Assembly (NCBI RefSeq): GCF_024171725.1
Contig: NZ_JAMTCG010000002.1
Span: 1 to 64,000, forward strand
DNA from: Williamsia serinedens
GTDB taxonomy: Bacteria > Actinomycetota > Actinomycetes > Mycobacteriales > Mycobacteriaceae
Direction of reading: 5' to 3'
Length of the DNA stretch: 64,000 nucleotides
Shown: positions 1 to 7,671 of the stretch, in pieces
Position numbering within the stretch: position 1 is the first letter of the stretch
Layout of the letters: every line of letters starts with the position of its first letter
Notes under the pieces: generated by a model
The model's database searches: none
The model's input: only the letters and a program-made list of their open reading frames with translations
What the model was told of the DNA's origin: nothing
Translations under genes and position numbers: made by a program

Positions 1-47
1 AGCTTCCCAAGCTGAATACGCGGGTTCGATTCCCGTCATCGGCTCCA
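1..47 (+). tRNA. tRNA-Gly(CCC), 3' part
   Basis: The window opens inside a tRNA. A 7-nt anticodon loop TTCCCAA (4-10) sits between AGC and GCT stem halves, giving anticodon CCC at 6-8. A T arm follows (stem 20-24 with 32-36, loop TTCGATT at 25-31), then the acceptor strand, discriminator T44 and an encoded CCA (45-47). A U discriminator is usual for bacterial tRNA-Gly and agrees with the CCC anticodon. The 5' half lies outside the window. Confidence 0.85.
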
Positions 48-138
48 CAACAGCCCGGCGCACGACGCCGCTCATCCGTTTGTCGGACACTCTCACAAAG
101 CGCAGGTGACCCACGCCACGCATCTGTACGAAGTCCCC

Positions 139-144
139 TATAGT
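139..144 (+). promoter_or_regulatory. -10 element of the lipase promoter
   Basis: TATAGT is a near-perfect -10 hexamer 41 nt before the GTG start of the lipase. I see no clear -35. A GGGGGA ribosome binding site at 171-176 lies downstream, so this would be a leadered transcript. Confidence 0.45.
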
Positions 145-185
145 TCCCGCGAGCAACGGACAACGACCGTGGGGGACACGACATC

Positions 186-1526
186 GTGGGTTTCGATCGA
201 TCAGTGATGCGACGGCTGCGCACAGTCGCCGTCGGGGTGGCGACAGCGACCGTGGTGGCGACGGCGACCGTCGGGACGGTGCACGCCGCACCGGCTCCGG
301 CTGCACCGACGCCTGCCGCGTCGGCCGTGAACGAGTCCTTCTACACACCGCCGAGCCCGCTCCCGGCGGGCAAGCCGGGTGACATCATCCGCTCGCAGCC
401 GCTGCCGACGGCCATCCAGATCCCGACGCCGACCGGTTCCATCCCGGCGAAGGCCACGCGGATCATGTACCTCTCGATCGACGCCAACGGCGCCCCGATC
501 GCGGTGACCGGCTACTACCTGCAGCCCACCAAGAAGTGGACCGGCCCCGGGCCCCGGCCCGTCGTCGCCTACGCCGGCGGCCTGCACGGCCAGGGCGACC
601 AGTGCGCGGCGTCGAAGCTGCTGCAGGAGGGCGTGACCCTCGACTTCCCCGGCGGGCCGATGGCCGAGATCGAGCAGATCGTCACGCTGAACCTCGTCAA
701 CCAGGGCTACGGCGTCGTGTCGAGTGACTACATGGGTGGTGGCACGCCGGGCACCCACACCTTCGGCATCCGCGTCGACCAGGGTCACGCCATCATCGAC
801 GCCGCCCGCGCGGCGCTGAAGCTCCCCGAGGTGTCGCCGGACGCCAAGGTCGCGATCACCGGCTACTCGCAGGGTGGTGGCGCCGCCGCGGCCGCCGCCG
901 AACTCGTCGGCACCTACGCGCCGGAACTGCCGGTCGTCGGCGTCTACGCCGGCGGTGTCCCCGCCGACCTGCTGCGCGAGATGAACTACCTCGACGGCAA
1001 CCGTCTCGGCGGCGTCATCGGGTACGCCCTGAACGGTGCGACCTACCGATTCCCCGAGTTCAAGGCGCGCATCGCGAACGTCCTGAACCCCTACGGCAAG
1101 CAGACCATGGCGCAGTTGTCGGGCGAGTGCATCGTCCTGACGTCGGCCCGCGGCAAGCCGAGCACCCGCGACTGGACGGTGTCGCACAAGTCGTTCGGCG
1201 AGCTCGTCGTCGCCGACCCGGTGCTGAGCAAGTACGTCCACGACCAGGATCTGGGCAACATCAAGCCCACCGTCCCGGTGCTGCTGACCTCGAACCCGGA
1301 CGACCCGACGGTGCCCGTCTTCCAGGGTCGCGAGCTGTACTCGAAGTGGTGCGAGAAGGGGCCGGCCTCCCTGCAGTACGCGGAGATCCCGTTCCCCATC
1401 CGACCGATCAGCTCGTCGACGTTCGGTCACGTCGCCGGCGGCATCAGCGGGTTCCAGCGGGCGTTCGACTGGCTCGCCGACCGCTTCGCCGGCAAGCCCC
1501 CGGTGCAGGGGTGCTCGTTCTCCTGA
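186..1526 (+). CDS. secreted lipase (secretory lipase / LIP family)
   Basis: A secreted alpha/beta-hydrolase that probably hydrolyses triacylglycerols or other acyl esters outside the cell. The N-terminus is a signal peptide (basic MRRLR, then an Ala/Val/Thr-rich core, cleavage near residues 34-36 after HAA). The nucleophile elbow is GYSQGG with Ser228; the Asp of NPDDPTVP and the His of GHVAGG near the C-terminus complete the likely triad. Architecture and 446-aa length fit the secretory lipase family found in mycobacteria and fungi. The GTG start is preferred because GGGGGA lies 9 nt upstream; an ATG seven codons later is the alternative. It stands alone and is followed by a hairpin. Confidence 0.85.
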   Translation: MGFDRSVMRRLRTVAVGVATATVVATATVGTVHAAPAPAAPTPAASAVNESFYTPPSPLPAGKPGDIIRSQPLPTAIQIPTPTGSIPAKATRIMYLSIDANGAPIAVTGYYLQPTKKWTGPGPRPVVAYAGGLHGQGDQCAASKLLQEGVTLDFPGGPMAEIEQIVTLNLVNQGYGVVSSDYMGGGTPGTHTFGIRVDQGHAIIDAARAALKLPEVSPDAKVAITGYSQGGGAAAAAAELVGTYAPELPVVGVYAGGVPADLLREMNYLDGNRLGGVIGYALNGATYRFPEFKARIANVLNPYGKQTMAQLSGECIVLTSARGKPSTRDWTVSHKSFGELVVADPVLSKYVHDQDLGNIKPTVPVLLTSNPDDPTVPVFQGRELYSKWCEKGPASLQYAEIPFPIRPISSSTFGHVAGGISGFQRAFDWLADRFAGKPPVQGCSFS

Positions 1527-1544
1527 GCCGACACCGCATCTGAC

Positions 1545-1581
1545 CCACTGCCCCGGCGCGACCTCCGCGTCGGGGCAGTGG
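1545..1581. terminator. bidirectional hairpin terminator
   Basis: CCACTGCCCCG (1545-1555) pairs perfectly with 1571-1581 around a 15-nt loop, between the convergent lipase and response-regulator genes. There is no U-tract, which is common in actinobacteria. Confidence 0.6.
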
Positions 1582-1654
1582 TCTGTCGGAGGGAGAACAC
1601 CCCGCCCGCACGATCACCGAGGCGGCGAGAACGCGTGCGAACCCGGACGGACGA

Positions 1655-2362
1655 CTACCGGCGCGCCTTCCAGCTGTAGCGCACCTGGGGGCGACCGGTG
1701 CGGCCGTATTCGGTTGTCCGGGTGAGTAACCCGTCGTCGGCGAGGCGTTCGAGGTAGCGCCAGGCGGTGACACGCGAGATCCCGGCGGCGGTCGCCGCCT
1801 CCCCCGCTGTCAGGCCCTCGTCGCTGTCCTGCACGCGCCGGCCGATCTGTTCCGCGGTCGCGGCGGCGGTTCCCGTCGGCGCGGCGGCGCGCTCGTCGGC
1901 GCCACGGAGAACGGCCATGGCGCGGTCGACCTCGGCCTGGCCGACGGCGTCGGTCCCGGCGGGCAGCGCGGCCCGGTACTCGCGGTAGCGCTCGAGCTTG
2001 TCCCGGAACGCCGCGAAGGTGAACGGCTTCAACAGGTACAGCAGCACACCGTGGGCGACGGCGGACCGCACCACCGACAGGTCGCGTTCAGAGGTGATGG
2101 CGATGACGTCGGGCTCTGGTCGCTGTCCCGACAACGCCGACGCGAGCTCGATCCCGCTGGCGTCGGGCAGACCGATGTCGAGGAGGACGACGTCGACCGG
2201 GGCGTCGTCGGCCGCGCACCGGGCGACCGCCCGCAGTGCGGCCTGCGCGGTCCCGGCGGTGCCGACCACGACGAAACCGTCCAGCCGTTCGACGTAGGCC
2301 TCGTGGGTCTGCGCGATCAGCGGCTCGTCCTCGACGATGAGGACACGGATCGGATCGCTCAC
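1655..2362 (-). CDS. response regulator, CitB/DcuR family
   Basis: DNA-binding partner of the upstream sensor kinase, probably activating dctA in response to C4-dicarboxylates or citrate. The receiver domain (about residues 5-125) has acidic residues at EDE (11-13), the phospho-acceptor Asp62 in LLDIGLPDASG and the switch Lys in LLKPF. The C-terminal part (about 165-235) is a helix-turn-helix with TAGEAATAAGIS followed by TAWRYLERL, typical of the citrate/malate response regulators. The GTG start overlaps the stop of the kinase gene by 4 nt (GTGA), so the two are translationally coupled. The substrate is inferred from dctA, not from the regulator itself. Confidence 0.85.
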   Translation of the reverse strand: MSDPIRVLIVEDEPLIAQTHEAYVERLDGFVVVGTAGTAQAALRAVARCAADDAPVDVVLLDIGLPDASGIELASALSGQRPEPDVIAITSERDLSVVRSAVAHGVLLYLLKPFTFAAFRDKLERYREYRAALPAGTDAVGQAEVDRAMAVLRGADERAAAPTGTAAATAEQIGRRVQDSDEGLTAGEAATAAGISRVTAWRYLERLADDGLLTRTTEYGRTGRPQVRYSWKARR

Positions 2363-3963
2363 GCGCGCACCGCCTCCCTGCCCGATCGCGTCGGACGATC
2401 CGACCTCGACGGCACCACGACGGTCACCACCGAACCGTAGGTCACCTCGGCGGTGATGGTGCCGCCGTGACGGTCGACGATCTGCGAGATGAGCGCCAGC
2501 CCCAGCCCCCGACCGCCCGCCGGCGACCCGTCGGCGACCGGCTTCGTCGAGTAGCCCCGTGTCCGGGCACGGGCGAACTCGTCGGCGTCCATCCCCGGAC
2601 CGCTGTCGGCGACACGGATCATCAGGCCGCCCTGCTCCTCACGCACCGTCACCTCCACCCACGGGTCGTCCCGATCGCAGGCGTCGATGGCGTTGTCGAT
2701 GAGATTGCCGGCGACGGTGACCATCTCGTGGCCGGAGAGCGGCGCCTGCTCGGCGTCGTCGAGGCGGCTGTCCTCGGTCACCGTCAACGCGACACCCCGC
2801 TCGTCGGCCTGGGCGGCCTTGCCCAGCAGCAGCGCGACCAGCGCGGGTTCGGCGACCGCCGCGGTCAGACGGTCGACGAGATGTTGCGAGAGTTCGAGTT
2901 CGGTCGTCGCGAACCGCACCGCCTCCTCCGCCCGGCCGATCTCGATGAGTCCGATGACCGTGTGGAGGCGGTTGGCCGACTCGTGTGCGGCGGCTCGCAG
3001 CGACTCGGCGAACACGCGCATCGAGTCGAGTTCGCCCAACGCGCCCTGCAATTCGGTCCGGTCACGCAGGGTGACGACCGCGCTGCGCTCACCGTCGCGA
3101 TGCAGGACCCGCACCCGGTTGACGACGAGCACGCGGTCGCCGACGACGTGCACCTCGTCGCGGATCTCGCGGCGCTCGGTCACGAACGAGGGCAGGTCGG
3201 CGGGGACGTCGGCGCCGTCGCCCACCTGCAGCAGGCGGCGCGCCTCGTCGTTGAGCAGCACCGGCTCCCCCTTCTCGACCACGACCAGACCCTCACGGAC
3301 GGCGTGCAAGACGGCGTCGTGGTGGTCGTACATGACGCGCAGGTCGTCGGGTGCGAGGCCGTGGGTCTGGCGCAGCAACCGCCGGCGGACGGCCCACGTC
3401 CCCGCCACCGACACGACCAGCAGCACCAGGACGACCAACCCGATCAACGGCAGCTGCTCCACCCAGCGATCGGCCAACGTGGACAACGTGATCCCGGCGG
3501 AGACGAGCCCCACGATCCGGCCACCGGAGTCCCTGACGGGCGCGACCGCACGGATCGAGGGCCCGAGCGTCCCGGTGTAGGTCTCGGTGAACACACGACC
3601 GTCGAGCGCGGGTGCGATGGTCCCCACGAACGGCTTCCCGATCAGCGTCGGGTTGGTGTGGGTGAACCGGGTCCGGTCGGGCGCCATGACGGTGATGAAG
3701 GCCATGCCCGTCTCGGCGCGGACCTGCTCGGTGAGCGGTTGCAGGCGCGCGGTCGCCGCACCCGACGTGATCGCCTGGGCCGTCGAGGGCGCGTCGGCCA
3801 GGGACACCGCGACCGCGACCACCTCGTCCCGGGCCGACCGCTGCTCGTCGCGACGCGCGTCCCATGCCGCGAGCGACCCGGCCGCGACCACCAGCACGAC
3901 GATCGCCACGAACTGCAGGACGAACGCCTGACCTGCCAGCGAGCGCGGCACCAGACGTCTCAC
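2359..3963 (-). CDS. sensor histidine kinase, CitA/DcuS family
   Basis: Membrane sensor for an extracellular carboxylate. Order: short basic N-terminus, TM1 (about 10-33), extracytoplasmic Cache/PAS domain containing RAVAPVRDSGGRIVGLVSAG, TM2 (LPLIGLVVLVLLVVSVAG), cytoplasmic PAS, a phospho-acceptor helix RAAAHESANRLHTV with His327, then the ATPase with NLIDNAIDACD (N box), DSGPGMD and RGLGLALISQ (G boxes). A longer reading from GTG 4011 is possible, but AGGAGG sits 8 nt before the GTG at 3963, so the shorter start (534 aa) is chosen. It is divergent from dctA, the usual arrangement for a transporter controlled by its substrate. Confidence 0.88.
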   Translation of the reverse strand: MRRLVPRSLAGQAFVLQFVAIVVLVVAAGSLAAWDARRDEQRSARDEVVAVAVSLADAPSTAQAITSGAATARLQPLTEQVRAETGMAFITVMAPDRTRFTHTNPTLIGKPFVGTIAPALDGRVFTETYTGTLGPSIRAVAPVRDSGGRIVGLVSAGITLSTLADRWVEQLPLIGLVVLVLLVVSVAGTWAVRRRLLRQTHGLAPDDLRVMYDHHDAVLHAVREGLVVVEKGEPVLLNDEARRLLQVGDGADVPADLPSFVTERREIRDEVHVVGDRVLVVNRVRVLHRDGERSAVVTLRDRTELQGALGELDSMRVFAESLRAAAHESANRLHTVIGLIEIGRAEEAVRFATTELELSQHLVDRLTAAVAEPALVALLLGKAAQADERGVALTVTEDSRLDDAEQAPLSGHEMVTVAGNLIDNAIDACDRDDPWVEVTVREEQGGLMIRVADSGPGMDADEFARARTRGYSTKPVADGSPAGGRGLGLALISQIVDRHGGTITAEVTYGSVVTVVVPSRSDRPTRSGREAVRA

Positions 3964-3990
3964 CCGCTTCTCCCTCCTGAACGAAATGAA

Positions 3991-4039
3991 CACAACCGTG
4001 ACCCGAGTCACAGTCTCCCGACATCATTCTTCACAACCG
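3991..4039. promoter_or_regulatory. putative response-regulator sites between the sensor gene and dctA
   Basis: CACAACCG occurs at 3991-3998 and again at 4032-4039 in the same orientation, about four helical turns apart. Between them GTGAC and GTCAC form an inverted repeat (3998-4002 and 4007-4011). This lies in the short divergent region where a CitB/DcuR-type regulator would act. That it binds here is inference. Confidence 0.4.
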
Positions 4040-4065
4040 AAGTAGCAGGAGAACCGGAGGACACC

Positions 4066-5445
4066 ATGACCGCCACCGACGACCGGCCGCCCACCACGCC
4101 GGAACCGCCGCAGCCGCCGACGGCCGAGAAGCCCAAGCGCGACCGCACCCACTGGCTCTACATCGGCGTCATCATCGCCGTCGTCGCCGGCGTGGCCGTC
4201 GGCATCCTCGCCCCGGGCGTGGGCAAGGACCTGGGCGTGCTGGGCACGATGTTCGTCAGCCTGATCAAGATGATGATCGCGCCGGTCATCTTCTGCACGA
4301 TCGTGCTGGGCATCGGCTCGGTCCGGAAGGCCGCGACCGTCGGCAAGGTCGGCGGCATGGCCTTCGTCTACTTCCTCGCCATGTCGACGTTCGCGCTCGC
4401 GATCGGTCTGGTCGTCGGCAACCTCATCCAGCCGGGCACCGGCCTGAACATCTCCGGCGCCGCAGGTCAGGGCGAGAAGCTGGCCAGCAAGGCCCACGAG
4501 GCCGGCGGCACCATGGACTTCATCCAGGGCATCATCCCCGACACGCTGCTGTCGTCCCTCACCGCGGGCAGCGTCCTGCAGGCCCTGTTCGTCGCACTGC
4601 TCGTCGGCTTCGCCCTCCAGGCGATGGGGTCGACGGGTGAGCCCATCCTGCGGGGCATCGGGCACGTCCAGAAGCTGGTCTTCCGTGTCCTGTCGATGAT
4701 CCTGTGGATCGCCCCGATCGGCGCGTTCGGTGCCATCGCGAACGTCGTCGGTCAAACCGGCTGGAGCGCGGTGACCCACCTGCTCGCCCTGATGCTCGCG
4801 TTCTACCTGACCTGCGCGATCTTCGTGTTCGGTGTGCTGGGCGCCATGCTGCGGCTCACGGTCGGCGCGTCGATCTTCAAGCTCGTCCGCTACCTGGCCC
4901 GCGAGTACCTGCTGATCGTCGCGACGTCCTCGTCGGAGTCGGCCCTCCCCCGCCTCATCGCGAAGATGGAGCACGTGGGCGTCCAGCGCTCGACGGTCGG
5001 CGTCGTCGTCCCGACGGGCTACTCGTTCAACCTCGACGGCACCGCGATCTACCTGACCATGGCGTCGCTGTTCGTCGCCGAGGCGCTCGGTGACCCGCTG
5101 AGCATCGGCGAGCAGATCGGTCTGCTGGTCTTCATGATCGTGGCGTCGAAGGGCGCGGCCGGCGTGAGCGGCGCGGGCCTGGCGACCCTGGCCGGCGGCC
5201 TGCAGGCCCACCGCCCGGAGCTGCTCGACGGCGTCGGCCTCATCGTCGGCATCGACCGGTTCATGTCGGAGGCCCGTGCGGTCACCAACTTCTCGGGCAA
5301 CGCCGTCGCCACGCTGCTGGTCGGCTCCTGGACCCACACCATCGACAAGGCGAAGATGCACAACGTCCTCGCCGGGAACGACCCCTTCGACGAACTGACG
5401 ATGGTGGAGGACACCCACGAGCCGGCGGTGTCGGTCACGAAGTAG
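4066..5445 (+). CDS. dctA: C4-dicarboxylate/cation symporter DctA
   Basis: Inner-membrane symporter of the dicarboxylate/amino acid:cation family, importing succinate, fumarate or malate with protons. Family hallmarks are visible: SLIKMMIAPVIFCTIV in the third helix, the serine-rich reentrant motif SSSESALPRLI, NLDGTAIYLTMA, SKGAAGVSGAG and the substrate-binding GIDRFMSEARAVTNFSGNA near the C-terminus. The 459-aa length is normal. The ATG has GGAGG 5 nt upstream. The divergent two-component system probably controls it. Confidence 0.92.
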   Translation: MTATDDRPPTTPEPPQPPTAEKPKRDRTHWLYIGVIIAVVAGVAVGILAPGVGKDLGVLGTMFVSLIKMMIAPVIFCTIVLGIGSVRKAATVGKVGGMAFVYFLAMSTFALAIGLVVGNLIQPGTGLNISGAAGQGEKLASKAHEAGGTMDFIQGIIPDTLLSSLTAGSVLQALFVALLVGFALQAMGSTGEPILRGIGHVQKLVFRVLSMILWIAPIGAFGAIANVVGQTGWSAVTHLLALMLAFYLTCAIFVFGVLGAMLRLTVGASIFKLVRYLAREYLLIVATSSSESALPRLIAKMEHVGVQRSTVGVVVPTGYSFNLDGTAIYLTMASLFVAEALGDPLSIGEQIGLLVFMIVASKGAAGVSGAGLATLAGGLQAHRPELLDGVGLIVGIDRFMSEARAVTNFSGNAVATLLVGSWTHTIDKAKMHNVLAGNDPFDELTMVEDTHEPAVSVTK

Positions 5446-5464
5446 ACCGCACCGTCACACGACG

Positions 5465-5505
5465 ACGGCCGGTGTCGCGACCCTCGAGGTCACGGCACCG
5501 GCCGT
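5465..5505. terminator. terminator hairpin, copy 1
   Basis: ACGGCCGGTG (5465-5474) pairs with CACCGGCCGT (5496-5505); inner bases extend the stem with small mismatches. First of two near-identical hairpins between the convergent dctA and glycosidase genes. Confidence 0.65.
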
Positions 5506-5530
5506 TCTCCACTGTTCCTCGGACGACGAG

Positions 5531-5571
5531 ACGGCCGGTGCTGCGACCCCCGAAGTCGCGGCACCGGCCGT
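5531..5571. terminator. terminator hairpin, copy 2
   Basis: The same ten-base arms as copy 1 recur at 5531-5540 and 5562-5571. The two 41-nt elements are direct repeats 66 nt apart, suggesting a duplicated terminator, one perhaps serving each convergent gene. Confidence 0.6.
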
Positions 5572-5584
5572 TCCCCGTCTCCCC

Positions 5585-7258
5585 TCAGTGCGCCGCGGTC
5601 GTCGCCGGTGTCTGCTGGGTCGTCGGCGCCGACGAGGTGCTCGACGGTGCGGCGGTCGACGGGGTCGTGGAGGTGGCGACCGACGTCGTCGTCGCGACCG
5701 CGGTCGTCGACGAGGTCGCCGGGGCCGTGGTGGTCGTCGGTGCCGACGACGTCGTGGTCGGCGCCGAGGTCGTCGACGTCGCCGGCGGGGCCGAGGTCGT
5801 CGTCGGCGTCGCGGCGGACGTCGTCGCGGTCGACGTGGTGGTGGCCGGGGCCGACGTCGTCGTGGACGGGGCGACCAGCGCTGCCGCCACCGGCTCACCG
5901 GTGGTCGTCGGGGCGGAGCTGCTGGACGACGTGGTGGTCGGGGCCGACGACGAGGTCGTGGTCGTCGTCGCGGCCGCCGCCAGAGTCTGCGCGGTGGTCG
6001 CCTGCGGGGCCGGGGCGAACGCCGCGGCGATCGCGTCGGCGATCGACTTCAGCCAGGCCTGAATGGCCGCCTGTACCGCCTGGGCCCAGGCGTCCAACGG
6101 GTTCGTCGGCGGGGTGGGGGGCGGCGTCGGGGACCCACCGGTCTGCGGGTGCGCGGCGATGAAGTCCTTCACCACCTGGGCGGCGGCCTTCGCCACCCAC
6201 GAGTCGGTGAACAGACCGAACGTGGCCTCCGGGTCCCAGGTGTTCGAGCTGTCCCGGTCGACCAGCGTGTAGAGGAACGTCGGACCGGCGTAGGACAGGT
6301 TGCTCCACGTCGTGAGGAAGTCGTTGATCATGGAGGCCTGGTTGCCGACGTTGGGGACGCCGGTCGGGACGCCGTACTCCGAGCTCCAGATCTTCTTGGT
6401 CCCGTCACCGTTGGCCTGCATCAGCTGGTAGATGCGGTTCGCCTGGTCGAGCGGCGAGTTCGGGACGAGCGCACCCGAGGAGAACGGCAGCGTCCACTGG
6501 TACGGGTGGAACGACAGGGCGTCGAAGTAGCCCTTCGCACCGGCGGCGTACATCTGCTGGACGAAGTCGACGGGGTTGAGCGTCCACGATCCCCAGCTCA
6601 CGGTGGCGCCGACGACGGCCCCGATCACCTGCGCCTGGGGGTCGGCACTCTTGATCGCGGTGTACGCCGACTTCAGCAGGGCGGTGTAGCCGGCCGGGTC
6701 CGGGCCCGGCTGGTACGCGAACGCCGCGTTCGGCTCGTTCCACACCTCGTAGGCGGAGACCTTCCCGGAGTACCGGGCGGCGAGTGCTCCGGCGAACGCA
6801 CCGAAGTTCGCGGGGTCGTCCGGCGGGGCGTAGACGTTCGTGTAGGTGCCACGAGCCCAGGTGGGCGTCGTGTTGATGACACCGAGGACCCCGATCCCGC
6901 GCGCGGCGGCCGCGTTGACCATGTTGTCGATCGGCGTCCAGTCGAACTGGCCCTGCGCCGGCTCGACCGTCGCCCACGGGATCGCCAGGCGGATGTTCTT
7001 CACCCCGAGCGACTGCATCTCGTCGAGGCGCTTGGCGATCTCCGCGGGGTCCGTCGACTCGAAGTACATGTCGTTGTCGGAGATGCCCACCGTCGTCGAC
7101 GAGTCGCTGATGGATGCGGTGTCCACGATCGCGATCGCCGCGCGGGAGTTCGGCAGCAGCGCGGCACCGGCGACCGCACAGAACATGAGAAGCGCGAACA
7201 CCGCCGCGGCCAGAGCCGTCGGCGATGTGTGCGAGAGGGAAGGCACGAGACGTCGCAT
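5585..7258 (-). CDS. secreted clan GH-A glycoside hydrolase with Thr/Ser/Pro-rich tail
   Basis: An exported retaining glycosidase. After a hydrophobic export signal (about residues 12-35) comes a (beta/alpha)8 barrel (about 50-365) with the two clan GH-A catalytic signatures: acid/base Glu175 in WNEPN and nucleophile Glu294 in SSEYG, plus FDWTPID and SFHPYQW, which resemble GH5/GH39-type enzymes. A Pro/Thr linker follows (SPTPPPTPPT), then a helical segment, then about 150 residues almost entirely Thr, Ala, Ser, Pro and Val, probably a cell-wall spacer or O-mannosylated stalk. The substrate cannot be told. The tail's codon repetition (GTCGTCG on the plus strand) creates a long Arg-rich antisense frame that is not a gene. 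Confidence 0.8.
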   Translation of the reverse strand: MRRLVPSLSHTSPTALAAAVFALLMFCAVAGAALLPNSRAAIAIVDTASISDSSTTVGISDNDMYFESTDPAEIAKRLDEMQSLGVKNIRLAIPWATVEPAQGQFDWTPIDNMVNAAAARGIGVLGVINTTPTWARGTYTNVYAPPDDPANFGAFAGALAARYSGKVSAYEVWNEPNAAFAYQPGPDPAGYTALLKSAYTAIKSADPQAQVIGAVVGATVSWGSWTLNPVDFVQQMYAAGAKGYFDALSFHPYQWTLPFSSGALVPNSPLDQANRIYQLMQANGDGTKKIWSSEYGVPTGVPNVGNQASMINDFLTTWSNLSYAGPTFLYTLVDRDSSNTWDPEATFGLFTDSWVAKAAAQVVKDFIAAHPQTGGSPTPPPTPPTNPLDAWAQAVQAAIQAWLKSIADAIAAAFAPAPQATTAQTLAAAATTTTTSSSAPTTTSSSSSAPTTTGEPVAAALVAPSTTTSAPATTTSTATTSAATPTTTSAPPATSTTSAPTTTSSAPTTTTAPATSSTTAVATTTSVATSTTPSTAAPSSTSSAPTTQQTPATTAAH

Positions 7259-7671
7259 TGGTGGTACCCCGTTCTCCGAGCCCCCCTGGCGGAGTAATTA
7301 GAGCATGAGACCAGACTTTATGGGAGATAAAGTTTGGCAATTAACGGCCGGCTGACGAGGAAGTTTTCTCGCGCGTAACATCCGTCCCACCGGCGCGGAC
7401 GTTCTCGAATTCCGTTACACGTGGCACGAATTCGCTCACGCCACCGCGAGATGACGGGACGGTGCGACGCGTTCACGCGTGCGGTCGTCGATGTGTCAGA
7501 GTATTTCGCCGAGCGAATTTTCTGGGTTAAATATCGCTCGAACGACCGAATGATCACCGTTGTCGCATCCCGCGACCGGACGCCGCGGGCGGTCGGGCCG
7601 CAGTGGCGAGGGCCACACGGCTCCGCCGTCTCCGCTACAGTTCGCCCCTGAAACGCAGAGGGGGGGTTCTC
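7259..7671. other. AT-rich gene-free stretch between divergent secreted-protein genes
   Basis: This gap of about 410 nt is clearly richer in A+T than its neighbours (runs such as GGAGTAATTAGAG and GGGTTAAATATC). It holds the palindrome at 7311-7337 and a second hairpin (7510-7521 with 7529-7540, arms beginning CGAGCGA and TCGCTCG, two internal mismatches). It should carry promoters for both flanking genes. I see no convincing coding frame in it. Confidence 0.5.
7311..7337. promoter_or_regulatory. AT-rich palindrome upstream of the glycosidase
   Basis: CCAGACTTTAT (7311-7321) and ATAAAGTTTGG (7327-7337) form an 11-bp inverted repeat with one G-T pair around GGGAG. It lies 53 nt before the glycosidase start. 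Low GC and position suggest an operator for a dimeric regulator rather than a terminator. Confidence 0.45.

Noticed and set aside
2467-4065. Long in-frame plus-strand extension upstream of dctA
   Set aside because: It is antisense to the sensor kinase, its composition is Arg/Gln/Asp-rich as expected from the reverse frame of a GC-rich gene, and dctA has a proper ATG with GGAGG at 4056-4060.
5588-7297. Arg/Gly-rich plus-strand frame opposite the glycosidase
   Set aside because: It mirrors the Thr/Ala codon repeats of the real gene; no family motifs are seen and the minus-strand protein has both catalytic Glu residues.
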